From Bacillus pumilus (GTDB taxonomy: Bacteria > Bacillota > Bacilli > Bacillales > Bacillaceae): a stretch of 64,000 nt of DNA. A program made the translations under genes and the position numbers. The stretch is from the NCBI RefSeq assembly GCF_900186955.1, contig NZ_LT906438.1:2604001-2668000 (forward strand), given 5' to 3'. This document shows positions 19,664 through 29,501 of the stretch, piece by piece. The notes beneath the pieces were generated by a model. That model was given only the letters and a program-made list of their open reading frames with translations, was not told the origin of the DNA and ran no database searches. Within the stretch, counting starts at the first letter, position 1. The number at the start of each line of letters is the position of its first letter.

Positions 19664-20848
19664 TTACGCTAAGCGCATAACGTCTCTTGCAATCATGACT
19701 TCTTCGTTCGTTGGAATAACGATCACTTTTACAGGAGAGTGCGGGTAGCTGATGAATGCTTCTTCGCCTCTCATGTTGTTAAGAGAAGGATCCCAGTAAA
19801 CGCCCATGAATTCTAGACCACGAAGGACACGTGCTCTTACTTCTGAACTGTTTTCACCGATTCCAGCTGTGAAGATGATCGCATCTACGCCATTCATTCT
19901 CGCTGCATAAGAACCGATATATTTATGAATACGGCTTGCAAAAATATCAAGAGCTACTTCTGCACGGTCGTTTCCTTCTTCTGTTGCTTCTTCAATATCA
20001 CGAAGGTCACTTGATAGACCAGACACACCTAAAAGACCACTCTTCTTATTCAAAGTTGAAAGTACTTCTTCAGCTGTATGTCCTGTTTTCTCCATAATAA
20101 ATGGAATAAGGGCAGGGTCAATGTTACCTGAACGTGTTCCCATTGCAACACCCGCAAGCGGCGTGAAGCCCATTGAAGTATCGATTGATCTTCCGCCTTC
20201 AACTGCTGCGATACTCGCACCATTTCCAAGGTGACAAGAGATCAGACGAAGCTCTTCAAGAGGACGGCCTAATAGCTCTGATGCACGCTCTGTTACGAAC
20301 TTATGGCTTGTCCCGTGGAATCCGTATTTACGAATACCAAAGTTTTTGTAGTAGTCGTACGGAAGGCTGTATAGGTAAGACTGCTCTGGCATTGTTTGGT
20401 GGAAAGCTGTATCGAACACAGCAATCGCTGGTACGTCAGGCAGAATTTGTTTGAATGCTTTGATTCCTACAACGTTTGCAGGGTTGTGCAGTGGTGCTAG
20501 CTCTGAAAGCTGATCAATGTCATTGATGACTTCATCAGTTAAAAGAACAGAGTCGCTGAATTTCTCTCCACCGTGAACAACACGGTGTCCTACGCCATCA
20601 ATTTCATTAAAGTCTTTGATGATGTTAAATTCAATTAGTTTTTCAAGTAGCATTTTAACCGCTACTGCATGATCTGGAATATCTGTGACTTCTGTTTTCT
20701 TTTCTCCATCTACAGAAATCGTGAAGATACTGTTGTCCATTCCGATTCTTTCAACAAGACCTTTTGTTAAAACGGTTTCTTCTGGCATGTCGAACAATTG
20801 GAATTTAAGAGATGAGCTTCCTGCGTTGATTGCAATAATTTTAGACAT
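19664..20848 (-). CDS. ackA: Acetate kinase
   Basis: Makes ATP and acetate from acetyl phosphate in overflow metabolism. 394 residues; ASKHA-fold motifs [15 protein letters not shown] at the N-terminus, [28 protein letters not shown] (phosphate loop) and [13 protein letters not shown] are present. The ATG at 20848 follows AAAGGAGCG. A perfect cre box 166 bases upstream agrees with known CcpA activation of ackA in B. subtilis. Confidence 0.97.
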   Translation of the reverse strand: MSKIIAINAGSSSLKFQLFDMPEETVLTKGLVERIGMDNSIFTISVDGEKKTEVTDIPDHAVAVKMLLEKLIEFNIIKDFNEIDGVGHRVVHGGEKFSDSVLLTDEVINDIDQLSELAPLHNPANVVGIKAFKQILPDVPAIAVFDTAFHQTMPEQSYLYSLPYDYYKNFGIRKYGFHGTSHKFVTERASELLGRPLEELRLISCHLGNGASIAAVEGGRSIDTSMGFTPLAGVAMGTRSGNIDPALIPFIMEKTGHTAEEVLSTLNKKSGLLGVSGLSSDLRDIEEATEEGNDRAEVALDIFASRIHKYIGSYAARMNGVDAIIFTAGIGENSSEVRARVLRGLEFMGVYWDPSLNNMRGEEAFISYPHSPVKVIVIPTNEEVMIARDVMRLA

Positions 20849-21013
20849 TCTTGTCGCTCCTTTTACTCAGTTGTTATATAAGGTTTCACGTTTTTTCCGG
20901 TGCTATATTCAACCTGTATGACGGGTCTTTTATAGTTTAACGATAAGTCCGAAAAATATCTGACTTTTTCATTTAAACATTGAAAACTTTGCATTTCAAG
21001 TGCACCTTCGAAC

Positions 21014-21027
21014 TGTTATCGCTTACA
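21014..21027 (-). promoter_or_regulatory. cre (CcpA) site upstream of ackA
   Basis: Minus strand TGTAAGCGATAACA matches all defined positions of the cre consensus TGWAANCGNTNWCA. Being upstream of the promoter fits an activating site, as in B. subtilis. The ackA promoter boxes themselves were not picked confidently. Confidence 0.8.
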
Positions 21028-21053
21028 TCGATAAGTCGATATTTTCTGAATAA

Positions 21054-21079
21054 TAAAAAAGCCAGACATCACTCTGGCT
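21054..21079 (-). terminator. Terminator of ytxK-tpx side
   Basis: Stem AGCCAGA / TCTGGCT with six-base loop and a T run on the minus strand. It overlaps the ytxK stop codon at 21078. Confidence 0.75.
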
Positions 21080-22052
21080 ATTCTTTCGTTTCTTTTTCTT
21101 CTATAAACCATTGGTCTAATTTTCTCATTACACCCAACATTGATTCTTTTTGTGAGAAAGACGGTAGATTGGCAAACAGCATCCGTTTTGGTGCTTCGAG
21201 CCCTTCCTTTTTCTTTTGCATCACAAACAAGCTTTTGGCGTGCTTTTTGTCCTTGAACATGGAGACCGGCAGCTGAATTAATGCATTCATATATGCATGA
21301 TCTTTGATAAAGTCCTTTAATTGCACGCTTTCTTTTCCTTCAAACAAATCGTTTGGAATGATGAAGAACAAGAAGCCGCCTTCTTTTGTATAACGAAGGC
21401 TTTGTTCAATAAATAAATAATGCGCAAAGGCATGTCCTTCTTTTGCCTTTAATTCATAGTCTGCTGCACGCTCATCATTTGGATAATAACCAACTGGCAG
21501 ACTGCATACAGTGACATCTACTGGAGAGATCAAAAGCGGCTCAAGACTGTCTTGATGGAAAAGCTCGACTTCCTTCTCTTCCAAGTTCGCCTGTGCCCAT
21601 GCAATTTTAATGAGGACATCATCAATTTCAGACGCAAAGCCGCGCTTTGTTTCTGCAGTCAGATTATTTAAGACAGCAAGCAGTAAGTTCCCTGTTCCTG
21701 CTGCTGGATCAAAGACAACTAGCTCTTTTTGTCCTTCTAAAAATTTATTCACCAAGTAGCTGACAAACAGCCCGATCGTATCTGGTGTCATCTGACGATT
21801 TGGATGGGAAATATCCTTTTGTCCTTTCAATACGGCGAGCTGAAACGCTTTACGAATCTGCTCATGATCATAAGAGGCAAAATCTGCTTTCTCTATTAAA
21901 TCCTTTAGTAAACCGTCTCGATCATTTGCTTGGAAAAAGGCTTCTCCTGCTTCAGCTAATGCCTCAATATAGGAAATGCTTTGGTCCTTTTTTAATCGAA
22001 TAGAAGCTGTATCGAGCAGCTCGAAAATCGTACTTACTTGATCTTTCTGCAA
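21078..22052 (-). CDS. ytxK: SAM-dependent methyltransferase-like protein YtxK
   Basis: 324 residues, fold of type I restriction N6-adenine methylases. The SAM motif VFDPAAGTGNLLLAVL is good. The usual NPPY catalytic motif is replaced by SLPVGYY, so base methylation cannot be assumed; the same replacement occurs in B. subtilis YtxK as I recall. No specificity subunit or nuclease is nearby, so this is not a restriction system. TTG start at 22052 with GAGGAG upstream. It lies between tpx and ackA as in B. subtilis. Confidence 0.88.
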   Translation of the reverse strand: MQKDQVSTIFELLDTASIRLKKDQSISYIEALAEAGEAFFQANDRDGLLKDLIEKADFASYDHEQIRKAFQLAVLKGQKDISHPNRQMTPDTIGLFVSYLVNKFLEGQKELVVFDPAAGTGNLLLAVLNNLTAETKRGFASEIDDVLIKIAWAQANLEEKEVELFHQDSLEPLLISPVDVTVCSLPVGYYPNDERAADYELKAKEGHAFAHYLFIEQSLRYTKEGGFLFFIIPNDLFEGKESVQLKDFIKDHAYMNALIQLPVSMFKDKKHAKSLFVMQKKKEGLEAPKRMLFANLPSFSQKESMLGVMRKLDQWFIEEKETKE

Positions 22053-22095
22053 TGCTTTTCTCTCCTCGCTTTGTTAAAAGCTATATGTTCTCATT

Positions 22096-22127
22096 GAAAA
22101 GAGCCCCAGTATGAAGCCGGAGCTCTT
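22096..22127 (-). terminator. Terminator of tpx
   Basis: Minus-strand AAGAGC / GCTCTT stem with inner CC/GG pairs and T-rich tail, between tpx and ytxK. Confidence 0.65.
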
Positions 22128-22140
22128 GTCGATGCTGCTT

Positions 22141-22641
22141 TTATAACAGTGATTTTGCAGCTTCAATGGCTTTTTCATAATTTGGGTGATTCGTTGCTTC
22201 GCTTACGTATTCAGTGTAAACCACTTTCCCATTAGGGTCTAATACGAAAACTGCACGCGCCAATAAACGCAATTCTTTCATATACACACCGAATGCTTCA
22301 CCAAACGACATATCTCTGTGATCAGATAATGTTTCGACATTTTCAATTCCGTTTGCTCCGCACCAGCGTGCTTGTGCAAATGGAAGGTCTGCACTAATTG
22401 TATAGATATTGACCGGACCTAAACCGGCTGCCTCTTCATTGAAACGTCTTGTTTGTGCGTCACACACACCTGTATCAATAGAAGGAATCACTGAGATGAT
22501 CGTCACTTTTCCTGTTAAATCAGAAAGTGAAACTTCCCCTAGTGAGTTCGTTAATACCGTGAAATCCGGAGCCTGCTCGCCTACTTTTACTTCATTTCCT
22601 ACAAGCGTGACAGAACTCCCTTTAAATGTGATCGATGCCAA
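22141..22641 (-). CDS. tpx: Thiol peroxidase
   Basis: Atypical 2-Cys peroxiredoxin that reduces hydroperoxides with thioredoxin. 166 residues; the peroxidatic Cys is in PSIDTGVCDAQTRRF and the resolving Cys in ARWCGANG, both present. Start is TTG at 22641 with GGGAGGAATTGTT before it; no in-frame ATG is better placed. Cytosolic. Confidence 0.95.
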   Translation of the reverse strand: MASITFKGSSVTLVGNEVKVGEQAPDFTVLTNSLGEVSLSDLTGKVTIISVIPSIDTGVCDAQTRRFNEEAAGLGPVNIYTISADLPFAQARWCGANGIENVETLSDHRDMSFGEAFGVYMKELRLLARAVFVLDPNGKVVYTEYVSEATNHPNYEKAIEAAKSLL

Positions 22642-22721
22642 AACAATTCCTCCCTTATCAAATGTATGGTTCTATCATAGTAGAGAAAGCAAAAAACTGC
22701 AAAGCCTAATCTTCGCTTTTG

Positions 22722-22754
22722 AAAAAAAAGTTAACTGCAGCGCAGCTAACTTTT
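22722..22754 (-). terminator. Terminator of ytfIJ
   Basis: Minus-strand stem AAAAGTTAGCTGC / GCAGTTAACTTTT with a tiny loop, followed by a T run; it abuts the ytfJ stop. Confidence 0.82.
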
Positions 22755-23206
22755 TAAAGGTCTATGTCATCTAGTTTTCGTTCTTTATGACGGTTCTCCC
22801 GTTCATCCTTCTTAAACATGTGCTGAAGACGTTCAATTGCTTGAGGAGCAGAATCCAATATTTTATCAAGCAGATGTGTATGTTCATCCAAATGAAGCAT
22901 TCGAACGCCGTTTGTTCCGACAATTAAGAAGGCAATTGGTGTAATAGACACACCTCCGCCGCTTCCTCCGCCAAATGGGAGTCTCGGTTCTTTTCGTTCT
23001 TGATCATCAGAACGTTTTTCTTTCTTTTGGTTCCCGTTAAATTCACTGCCGCCGGCTGCAAATCCAAAACCAACCTTCGACACAGTAAGGATGACACTGC
23101 CGTCAGGGGTTTCGACTGGATCGCCGATGATCGTATTCACATCTATCATTTCTTTTAAGTTTTCCATCGCTGTCTTCATAAGACCTTGGATTGGATGATC
23201 TGCCAT
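22754..23206 (-). CDS. ytfJ: Sporulation protein YtfJ (GerW family)
   Basis: 150-residue GerW-type protein made in the forespore in B. subtilis, affecting germination. Begins MADHPIQGLMKTAMENLKEMID; has the family core (NTIIGDPVETPDGSVILTVSKV) and a glycine-rich hydrophobic loop (PFGGGSGGGVSITPIAFLIVG), with a charged C-terminal tail. GGAGG precedes the ATG at 23206. It starts 14 bases after the ytfI stop, so ytfI-ytfJ form a unit. Confidence 0.9.
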   Translation of the reverse strand: MADHPIQGLMKTAMENLKEMIDVNTIIGDPVETPDGSVILTVSKVGFGFAAGGSEFNGNQKKEKRSDDQERKEPRLPFGGGSGGGVSITPIAFLIVGTNGVRMLHLDEHTHLLDKILDSAPQAIERLQHMFKKDERENRHKERKLDDIDL

Positions 23207-23220
23207 TTTCGGGTTCCTCC

Positions 23221-23910
23221 TTAAACAGATGATTCATTCTTCGTTGCTTGAAGAGAGGCACTTTTTCTCGCCTTTCTTCCTTTTAACCAATGAACAAGTA
23301 AACGAATGGCTGCAAGCATAGCATGTCCAATACGAAAATAAGCTATACATGTAAACTGGGTCTGTGACACATTGTGCTGAAAGGCAGGAATGACTTCATA
23401 TACCGGTTTATGCTTAAAGGTGAGATGCTCCTGCATAAAGGCAAGTAGTGCTCCTTTCACTGACCATACACCACCAGCTGCTACACCTGTCAAAGCAGCG
23501 TCATGAAAGCCGATCCATGTTGACCAGTGAAACGAGACAATCTTTACGTGGATGAAGAATTTACGCATGATCCGGTTTAAATCGACGATCTCTTTTGTGA
23601 TGCGCTCCATTTGATGAAGGATTTGCTTCATATCACGTTTTCCCACTTTTTTATGTATGGATTCTTTTTCGTGACTAGGGGTTTTGGCGCTCGCCATTTT
23701 CTTTTCACGTATATCAATCGTTTGATCCTCTGGATTGACCCTCACCATCGGAATGTCTTTTTTGAGTCTGATGATTCCATATAAGGTGATGATCTTCAGT
23801 GCAAGATGATCATCGTCATTTGCATGTGAATAATCCAGTGAAATGGTCACTTTCATGAAGATTAATAAGATTCCAAGGAACAAAAAAGCTGCGATCCAAA
23901 CGTAAAGCAC
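23221..23910 (-). CDS. ytfI: DUF2953 membrane protein YtfI
   Basis: About 229 residues, function unknown, always beside ytfJ. An N-terminal membrane segment (VWIAAFLFLGILLIFMKV) is followed by a beta-rich domain with repeated IRLKKDIPMVRV-like strands, then helical parts (MKQILHQMERITKEIVDL) and a more hydrophobic segment near GVAAGGVWSVKGALLAF. I chose the GTG at 23910 because AAGGAAGTGA, nine of ten bases of the full Bacillus ribosome site, sits five bases upstream; an ATG at 23928 is possible but would have a poorer site. The start is uncertain by six codons. Confidence 0.78.
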   Translation of the reverse strand: MLYVWIAAFLFLGILLIFMKVTISLDYSHANDDDHLALKIITLYGIIRLKKDIPMVRVNPEDQTIDIREKKMASAKTPSHEKESIHKKVGKRDMKQILHQMERITKEIVDLNRIMRKFFIHVKIVSFHWSTWIGFHDAALTGVAAGGVWSVKGALLAFMQEHLTFKHKPVYEVIPAFQHNVSQTQFTCIAYFRIGHAMLAAIRLLVHWLKGRKARKSASLQATKNESSV

Positions 23911-23986
23911 TGTGCTCACTTCCTTCATAACAAATGATGCTTCCTCTACGATTATGGCTCTCATTCTGGATTTTATACCCAATCAT

Positions 23987-24021
23987 AAAAAAAAGAGTTT
24001 GACCGGTACCCGGCCAAACTC
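23987..24021 (-). terminator. Terminator of sppA-yteJ
   Basis: Minus-strand stem GAGTTTGGCCGG / CCGGTCAAACTC with short loop and eight T, seven bases past the yteJ stop. Confidence 0.88.
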
Positions 24022-24027
24022 CTCTGA

Positions 24028-24549
24028 TTATACGTTTGCTTCTGTTTTTTCATATAGGTGTTCATGGACGACCACCGTATCAGCAAAGTAATCATGAACC
24101 CCTTGCTTTTTCGGTGTGAATCCAACAACAGCATAGAGAACAAAGAGCGTATTGATATAGCGTCCTACAATCTCTCTAAAGAAAATGACATCCCATGCCA
24201 GCTTCTTCTCAGGCTGAAGTGAGACCACTTTGATTCCAAACACCATTTTCCCAAGTGTTTGCTGAAAGATTTTCGTCATGATGGCGAAATAAAGCAGGAA
24301 TACAATCGTCGTTGTGACGGAGAATGGAGAAAACCATCCTCCTCCTTTGGACCAGCCGAACAGACTAAAGATTGGAGAAACCGTCAAATGGTTGACACCC
24401 CAGACGACGAGCCAATCAAGAATAAACGCCCAAAACCTAATCCAAAAGCCTGCAAACGCCTGTGCTTCAATCACTGCACGTTTCGCAAGAGCCGGATTCG
24501 ATTCTTCTTGGCTACGGCTTTCGGTTACTTCATCGAATGTAGAATCCAT
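24028..24549 (-). CDS. yteJ: RDD-family membrane protein YteJ
   Basis: 173 residues with about three membrane segments: FWIRFWAFILDWLVVWGV (Arg and Asp of the RDD pattern), the STTIVFLLYFAIMTKIF segment, and YINTLFVLYAVVGF. An acidic soluble head precedes them. In B. subtilis YteJ controls SppA, limiting its activity. It starts 14 bases after the sppA stop with AAAGGAGG upstream, so it is co-transcribed with sppA, which fits that role. Confidence 0.88.
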   Translation of the reverse strand: MDSTFDEVTESRSQEESNPALAKRAVIEAQAFAGFWIRFWAFILDWLVVWGVNHLTVSPIFSLFGWSKGGGWFSPFSVTTTIVFLLYFAIMTKIFQQTLGKMVFGIKVVSLQPEKKLAWDVIFFREIVGRYINTLFVLYAVVGFTPKKQGVHDYFADTVVVHEHLYEKTEANV

Positions 24550-24563
24550 CTATGATCCCTCCT

Positions 24564-25565
24564 TTATTTTGAATAGAGATACATCGGTTTAGACCCATTT
24601 GAGCCAGCCAGTGTTTCTTTTAGATTGAGAAAATCAATTTCACTTTTAAAGAGTTTGCTTGCGCTCATATTGAAGAGAGAGTTCCAGCCAAAGCTTTGAG
24701 AATAGCTGACCACTGTCGCTCCTTTTAACCCTTTTTCATTTTTCTTCATTGCTTTGATTGCATCTTCATAATATCCAAGCTCATCGACTAATCCGTTCGA
24801 TTTCGCCTGTGTTCCGTCATAGACCCGGCCGTCAGCAATTTTCTTCACGTCTTGTTTTGACATGCCGCGTCCTTCAGAGATCACTTTGACAAATCCTTCA
24901 TACGAGTTATCGACCATGCTTTGCATGATGTCGCGCTCATCTTTCGTCATATCACGATTTGGTGACATGATGTCTTTGAATTTTCCGCTTTTAATTGTTT
25001 CGTATTTAATACCTAAATTATCTGCCAGCTTTGAATAGTTCAAGCTTTGCATGATCACTCCTAAAGATCCAGTTAATGTTTCAGGTGAAGCAAAGATTTT
25101 CTTGGCTGGCGTTGATACGTAGTAGCCGCCAGAAGCTGCCATAGAGCCCATGGAGACGTAAATCGGCTTCTTCGCTTTTTTCACTTCTTCTAATTTTTTA
25201 TGTATTTCTGCACTTTCATAGACACCGCCGCCAGGAGAGTTGACGCGTAGCAGTACACCTTTTACTGAAGCATCATCTTTCGCTTTTTCTAATTCCTTGA
25301 GGAATGCACGATGATCATAGCCTTCTCCGCCTAATAGACTTGATGCGCCGCCATTATCTTGAATGGTTCCATTAATCTCAAGAACCGCTATTTTTCCAGC
25401 ACCGCTTCCATCCTCTAGTACCTTCTCTTCTATTTCATCCCCAAATTGATAGCTCATTTTATTGTCATTGAAGCTTTCATACAAAGCCGTCGTGACACTA
25501 ATCACAATTGAAAATCCGAAAACTCCAAGTGCAATGATTAACGCTACCCATCTTTTCGCATTCAT
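24564..25565 (-). CDS. sppA: Signal peptide peptidase SppA
   Basis: Membrane serine protease that clears signal peptides; in B. subtilis also linked to resistance against lantibiotic-type peptides. 333 residues: N-terminal anchor ([20 protein letters not shown]), then the ClpP/crotonase-like domain. The catalytic Ser is in [14 protein letters not shown] and the general-base Lys in [16 protein letters not shown]; both are present. [12 protein letters not shown] is the oxyanion region. The ATG at 25565 follows AAGGAGG; ten upstream codons are dropped. Confidence 0.94.
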   Translation of the reverse strand: MNAKRWVALIIALGVFGFSIVISVTTALYESFNDNKMSYQFGDEIEEKVLEDGSGAGKIAVLEINGTIQDNGGASSLLGGEGYDHRAFLKELEKAKDDASVKGVLLRVNSPGGGVYESAEIHKKLEEVKKAKKPIYVSMGSMAASGGYYVSTPAKKIFASPETLTGSLGVIMQSLNYSKLADNLGIKYETIKSGKFKDIMSPNRDMTKDERDIMQSMVDNSYEGFVKVISEGRGMSKQDVKKIADGRVYDGTQAKSNGLVDELGYYEDAIKAMKKNEKGLKGATVVSYSQSFGWNSLFNMSASKLFKSEIDFLNLKETLAGSNGSKPMYLYSK

Positions 25566-26010
25566 CTTTTTCTCCTCCTTTTTGTCTCTCTTCATTGATA
25601 CGAATATTCACATGAAATGTTTCACAGGAATTGTGGTTTTTTTACATTTCATTTCATCATATGATAGCACCTCTCTTCTTTCACGATCAACTTTACATCG
25701 TCTGCCAAGAGATACGTGTGACGAAAAATTGGCTTTTTTATCCTCTCTCTGCACCTATTAGGCTAGGTCTTCACCACAACAAAACACCTAATCCACTCTT
25801 TCATAAGAAAACAGCTATTCAATTATGCTCAAATTCTGCCCTTTTCAAATCCCTTACATTGACTCATTTCTAAAAATGAATGCCACCATCATGAAGGTTT
25901 TTCTAATGTTTTTACTTTCATATGAAAAAAGTGTAAAATGTGAGCAAGGCTTCATATGTAAGCCCTTTATTACTCTAAATCTACTTTTGACAACGAAGGG
26001 GAGAACGTCA
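25566..26010. promoter_or_regulatory. Divergent sppA / ppnKB promoter region
   Basis: 445 bases without a gene. For ppnKB: TTTACT (25911-25916), 17-base spacer, TAAAAT (25934-25939), a SigA-type promoter 72 bases before the start. The sppA-side promoter was not picked. A small plus-strand ORF in this gap is only an upstream extension of ppnKB and has no ribosome site. Confidence 0.55.
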
Positions 26011-26814
26011 ATGACAGACAATCGTCGCAATGTATTTTTCTTTTACAAAAAAGATCATGAATTGGATGGACACATTTCTTCTCTGGAGAAGCTCGCTACC
26101 GATCAAGGCTTTCAAGTCGTCAAGCGTGCAGAGGATGCCCATATTATTGCTTCAATTGGCGGAGATGGCACATTTCTTCAAGCAGTCCGCAAAACGAACT
26201 TCCGGGATGACTGCTTGTATGTAGGGGTATCAAAAACAGAGAATTCGCATCTATACTGCGATTTTTCATTAGAACATTTTGATAAAATGATTGATGCCAT
26301 GAACACTGAACAGATTGAAGTGAGAAAATATCCGATCATTGATGTAAGCGTTGACAGTACAAACCAATTCCATTGCTTAAATGAACTGTCGATCCGCTCA
26401 AGCATTATTAAAACATTTGTGATCGATGTGTATATAGATGATTTCCACTTTGAAACATTTAGAGGAGACGGAATGATTATTTCTACTCCGACTGGCTCAA
26501 CAGCCTACAATAAATCGGTAAACGGTGCCGTGGTTGATCCGATGCTCCCTTGTATGCAAGTTACAGAGCTTGCATCGCTAAACAACAACTCGTACCGTAC
26601 ACTGGGCGCTCCTTTCATCTTAAGCAGTGACCGCAAGCTAACGCTGAAGGTTGTGCAGGACGGCAACGACCATCCGATTATCGGGCTTGATAACGAAGCG
26701 CTTGGCACAAAACACGTCAAACAAATCGACATCGGCCTTTCAGGAAAAGTCATTAAAACGGTAAAATTAAAAGACAACTCCTACTGGGAAAAAGTAAAAC
26801 GCAGATTCCTTTAA
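26011..26814 (+). CDS. ppnKB: NAD kinase 2
   Basis: Makes NADP from NAD and ATP. 267 residues. The diagnostic GGDGT motif is at residues 50-54 (ASIGGDGTFLQAV), NELSIR and TPTGSTAYNKSVNGAVV are the other conserved blocks. ATG 26011 follows AAGGGGAGAACGTCA. The long upstream open frame contains the promoter and is not coding. Corresponds to B. subtilis ytdI. Ends at a terminator before dbpA. Confidence 0.94.
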   Translation: MTDNRRNVFFFYKKDHELDGHISSLEKLATDQGFQVVKRAEDAHIIASIGGDGTFLQAVRKTNFRDDCLYVGVSKTENSHLYCDFSLEHFDKMIDAMNTEQIEVRKYPIIDVSVDSTNQFHCLNELSIRSSIIKTFVIDVYIDDFHFETFRGDGMIISTPTGSTAYNKSVNGAVVDPMLPCMQVTELASLNNNSYRTLGAPFILSSDRKLTLKVVQDGNDHPIIGLDNEALGTKHVKQIDIGLSGKVIKTVKLKDNSYWEKVKRRFL

Positions 26815-26817
26815 TCA

Positions 26818-26843
26818 AAAAGCTCCTTTATGGGGCTTTTTTT
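26818..26843 (+). terminator. Terminator of ppnKB
   Basis: AAAAGCTCC / GGGGCTTTT stem and loop followed by a T run, immediately after the ppnKB stop. Confidence 0.8.
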
Positions 26844-26914
26844 CATGTCTTTTCATTCACGGTCATGATTATGGTATGATGTCACAAGTATGAATGTACG
26901 AAAAGGAGAACACG

Positions 26915-28357
26915 ATGACATTACAACAATTTGATCAATATCCATTAAGCGATGATTTAAAACAAGCGCTAAAAGCACTTCACTTCCATACACCTACACC
27001 TGTTCAGCACGAGACATTATCCGTTGCTTTTTCAAGGCAGGATCTGATCGTCAAATCTCAGACTGGCAGTGGCAAGACCGCAGCCTATGGTCTGCCGATT
27101 TGTGAAATGGTCGATTGGGCTGAAAATAAACCTCAAGCCCTCATCCTCGTTCCAACGCGAGAACTCGCCATGCAGGTAAAACAGGACCTTACAAGCCTTG
27201 GACGATTGAAACGAATTAAAGCCGCAGCCATTTATGGAAAAGCCCCTTTTCAAGCCCAAAAAGTAGAGCTTGCACAAAAAAACCACATTGTGTGCGGAAC
27301 ACCAGGACGAGTCTTGGATCACCTTGAGAAAGGTACTCTTTCCTTAGAAAACCTTAAATTTTTCGTGTTAGATGAAGCGGATGAAATGCTGAACATGGGA
27401 TTTATTGAGCAAGTTTCTTCTATTATTGAATATCTGCCACCAAAGCGCATGTCAATGCTCTTTTCAGCGACCATGTCAGATGAGATGAAGAAATTAAGTG
27501 AACAGTTTTTACAATCACCAAAAGTAATTGAAATTGCACGGGAAGAAACGTCTGTACCACAAATCACCCACACCGTGATTGAAACGGAAGAAGAAGCGAA
27601 ATTCTCTCTTCTTCAGCGTACGATCGTCATTGAAAATCCAGATAGCTGCATTATTTTCTGTAATACACAGGATCGAGTCAATGAACTCACGATGAAGCTG
27701 GATGATTGGGATGTGCCTTGTGACAAAATTCATGGAGGCATGAGACAAGAAGACCGTTTCGCTGTTATGGATGAATTCAAAAACGGTGAATTCCGTTATT
27801 TGATCGCAACCGATATAGCAGCCCGGGGCATTGATGTCAGTGACATGACACATGTGATTCATTATGACCTCCCCTATGAAAAAGAGCGCTATATTCACCG
27901 AACAGGAAGAACAGGCAGAGCGGGAAAAAGCGGAAAAACCATTGCGTTTATGACGAAAAATGCAAAACCTCTAATTGATGAATTAAAGCAGGAAGCAGGT
28001 ATTGATTTCAAAACGCAGCCTTATCCAACAAAGGAAGATGCAGAGCAGCATGTAGAAGGCTTTGAAGAAAAGATTGAAACGCCAGTTCAAAAGGAAAATA
28101 AACAGGCGGGCGTTGAGAAAGATATTATGAAGCTTTATTTTAACGGCGGGAAGAAAAAAAAGCTGCGGGCCGTTGATTTCGTTGGGACCATTGCCAAAAT
28201 AGAAGGCGTTGCCTTCGATGACATTGGGATTATTACCATTCAAGATACGAAAACATATGTCGATATTTTAAACGGCAAAGGCCCTCTTGTGCTGAACGCT
28301 ATGCGCCACACAACCATTAAAGGCAAGCAGTTAAAAGTTCATGAAGCACGTTCATAA
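26915..28357 (+). CDS. dbpA: DEAD-box RNA helicase DbpA (YxiN type)
   Basis: 480-residue ATP-dependent RNA helicase. Motifs: SQTGSGKT (I), PTRELAMQ (Ia), [10 protein letters not shown] (II), SATMS (III), [11 protein letters not shown] (V) and [10 protein letters not shown] (VI). The last ~75 residues ([19 protein letters not shown] onward, [15 protein letters not shown]) form the small RNA-recognition domain of DbpA/YxiN, which in B. subtilis binds hairpin 92 of 23S rRNA during large-subunit assembly. ATG 26915 follows AAAAGGAG. It lies in a different place from yxiN of B. subtilis. Confidence 0.92.
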   Translation: MTLQQFDQYPLSDDLKQALKALHFHTPTPVQHETLSVAFSRQDLIVKSQTGSGKTAAYGLPICEMVDWAENKPQALILVPTRELAMQVKQDLTSLGRLKRIKAAAIYGKAPFQAQKVELAQKNHIVCGTPGRVLDHLEKGTLSLENLKFFVLDEADEMLNMGFIEQVSSIIEYLPPKRMSMLFSATMSDEMKKLSEQFLQSPKVIEIAREETSVPQITHTVIETEEEAKFSLLQRTIVIENPDSCIIFCNTQDRVNELTMKLDDWDVPCDKIHGGMRQEDRFAVMDEFKNGEFRYLIATDIAARGIDVSDMTHVIHYDLPYEKERYIHRTGRTGRAGKSGKTIAFMTKNAKPLIDELKQEAGIDFKTQPYPTKEDAEQHVEGFEEKIETPVQKENKQAGVEKDIMKLYFNGGKKKKLRAVDFVGTIAKIEGVAFDDIGIITIQDTKTYVDILNGKGPLVLNAMRHTTIKGKQLKVHEARS

Positions 28358-28390
28358 AAAAGTAAAGGCGAATCGCCTTTACTTTTTTAT
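28356..28390 (+). terminator. Terminator of dbpA
   Basis: AAAAAGTAAAGGCG / CGCCTTTACTTTTTT palindrome directly after the dbpA stop. Confidence 0.88.
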
Positions 28391-28445
28391 TTAAAATAAA
28401 ATAAGCTTACAAACCCTGATACCATCAGCCTTTCCTGCAATCAAC

Positions 28446-28520
28446 ATGACAAATGTCATATCGAATACATGATGGGTGCTACTATGAGCATGACACCTTT
28501 CCTTCTATACTTTGAAGTAG
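28446..28520 (+). promoter_or_regulatory. des promoter region with candidate DesR site
   Basis: A near-palindrome ATGACA-AA-TGTCAT at 28446-28459 lies upstream of a TATACT -10 box (about 28508-28513). The -35 position has no good TTGACA, as expected for a promoter that needs an activator. DesR is the known activator of des; that this palindrome is its site is inference. Confidence 0.45.
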
Positions 28521-28547
28521 AAAGAAACGGAAAGGACTTGAACGTTC

Positions 28548-29501
28548 ATGACGACTTCAACAAACACACAGCAGCAAGCCACTTTAAGAAAACAAGTTGG
28601 CCAATTCTCTGGTGCTAATTCGAAAAAAAGTATCATTCAACTCTTTAATACATTCATTCCATTTTTGGGGCTTTGGTTTCTTGCCTATTATAGCCTGAAC
28701 ATCTCCTACCTTTTAACCCTCTTCTTTGCGGTTATTGCAGCTGGTTTTTTAGTACGTGTCTTTATTATTTTTCACGACTGCTGCCACCAATCCTTTTTTA
28801 AACAGAAGCCGCTGAATCACCTGTTTGGTTTCATAACGGGTGTACTCACCCTTTTCCCTTATCTTCAATGGCAAAGAGATCATTCAATTCACCATGCCAC
28901 AAGCAGTAATTTAGACAAACGAGGTACTGGTGACATTTGGCTCCTGACAGTCAAAGAATATCAAGAAGCATCTGCATGGACGAAATTTCGCTACAGATTT
29001 TATCGCAATCCTTTTGTCATGTTTATTTTAGGACCGATCTTTGTTTTTCTCTTAAAAAACCGTTTCAACGTCAAAAATGCTCGTAAAAAAGAGCGCTGGA
29101 ACACGTATTTCACAAACATATCAATTGTTTTATTGGCAGGAGCTACCTATCTTCTTTTTGGCTGGGAAGGTTTGTTACTTGTCCAAGGTCCAATCTTTCT
29201 GATTTCTGGATCAATCGGTGTATGGCTGTTTTATGTGCAGCATACGTTTGAGGATTCTTACTTTGAAGCAGATGAGAATTGGAATTATGTGCAAGCAGCT
29301 GTAGAAGGCAGTTCTTTTTACAAATTGCCAAAGCTTCTTCAGTGGTTAACAGGTAATATCGGTTATCACCATGTCCATCATTTAAGTCCGAGGGTACCAA
29401 ATTATCACTTGGAGCATGCACATGAGCATAGTGAGCCGCTTCAAAATGTTCCAACCATCACTTTAAAAACAAGTATCGAGTCAATGAAATTTAGACTTTA
29501 G
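28548..29501 (+). CDS. des: Delta5 fatty acid desaturase, truncated by an in-frame TAG
   Basis: Membrane di-iron acyl-lipid desaturase that introduces double bonds into membrane fatty acids after cold shock. 317 residues to the TAG. The three histidine boxes are intact: HDCCH (76-80), HSIHH (112-116) and HHVHH (about 274-278), with four hydrophobic membrane stretches. The frame continues past the TAG (29499-29501) for 31 sense codons (DEETKAFVTFKEAR onward) to TAA at 29595, giving about 349 residues, close to the 352 of B. subtilis Des. The TAG sits in the FRL-?-DE context where I expect Trp. All active-site parts are retained, so the shorter enzyme could still work. Followed by desK and desR. 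Confidence 0.88.
   Translation: MTTSTNTQQQATLRKQVGQFSGANSKKSIIQLFNTFIPFLGLWFLAYYSLNISYLLTLFFAVIAAGFLVRVFIIFHDCCHQSFFKQKPLNHLFGFITGVLTLFPYLQWQRDHSIHHATSSNLDKRGTGDIWLLTVKEYQEASAWTKFRYRFYRNPFVMFILGPIFVFLLKNRFNVKNARKKERWNTYFTNISIVLLAGATYLLFGWEGLLLVQGPIFLISGSIGVWLFYVQHTFEDSYFEADENWNYVQAAVEGSSFYKLPKLLQWLTGNIGYHHVHHLSPRVPNYHLEHAHEHSEPLQNVPTITLKTSIESMKFRL

Noticed and set aside
21078..22052. ytxK as part of a restriction-modification system
   Set aside because: NPPY motif replaced by SLPV, no specificity or nuclease gene nearby, and it is a conserved housekeeping neighbour of ackA and tpx.
25566..26010. Upstream extension of ppnKB as a longer protein (start at 25825)
   Set aside because: The region carries a SigA promoter and lacks a ribosome site; the family start and ribosome site are at 26011.
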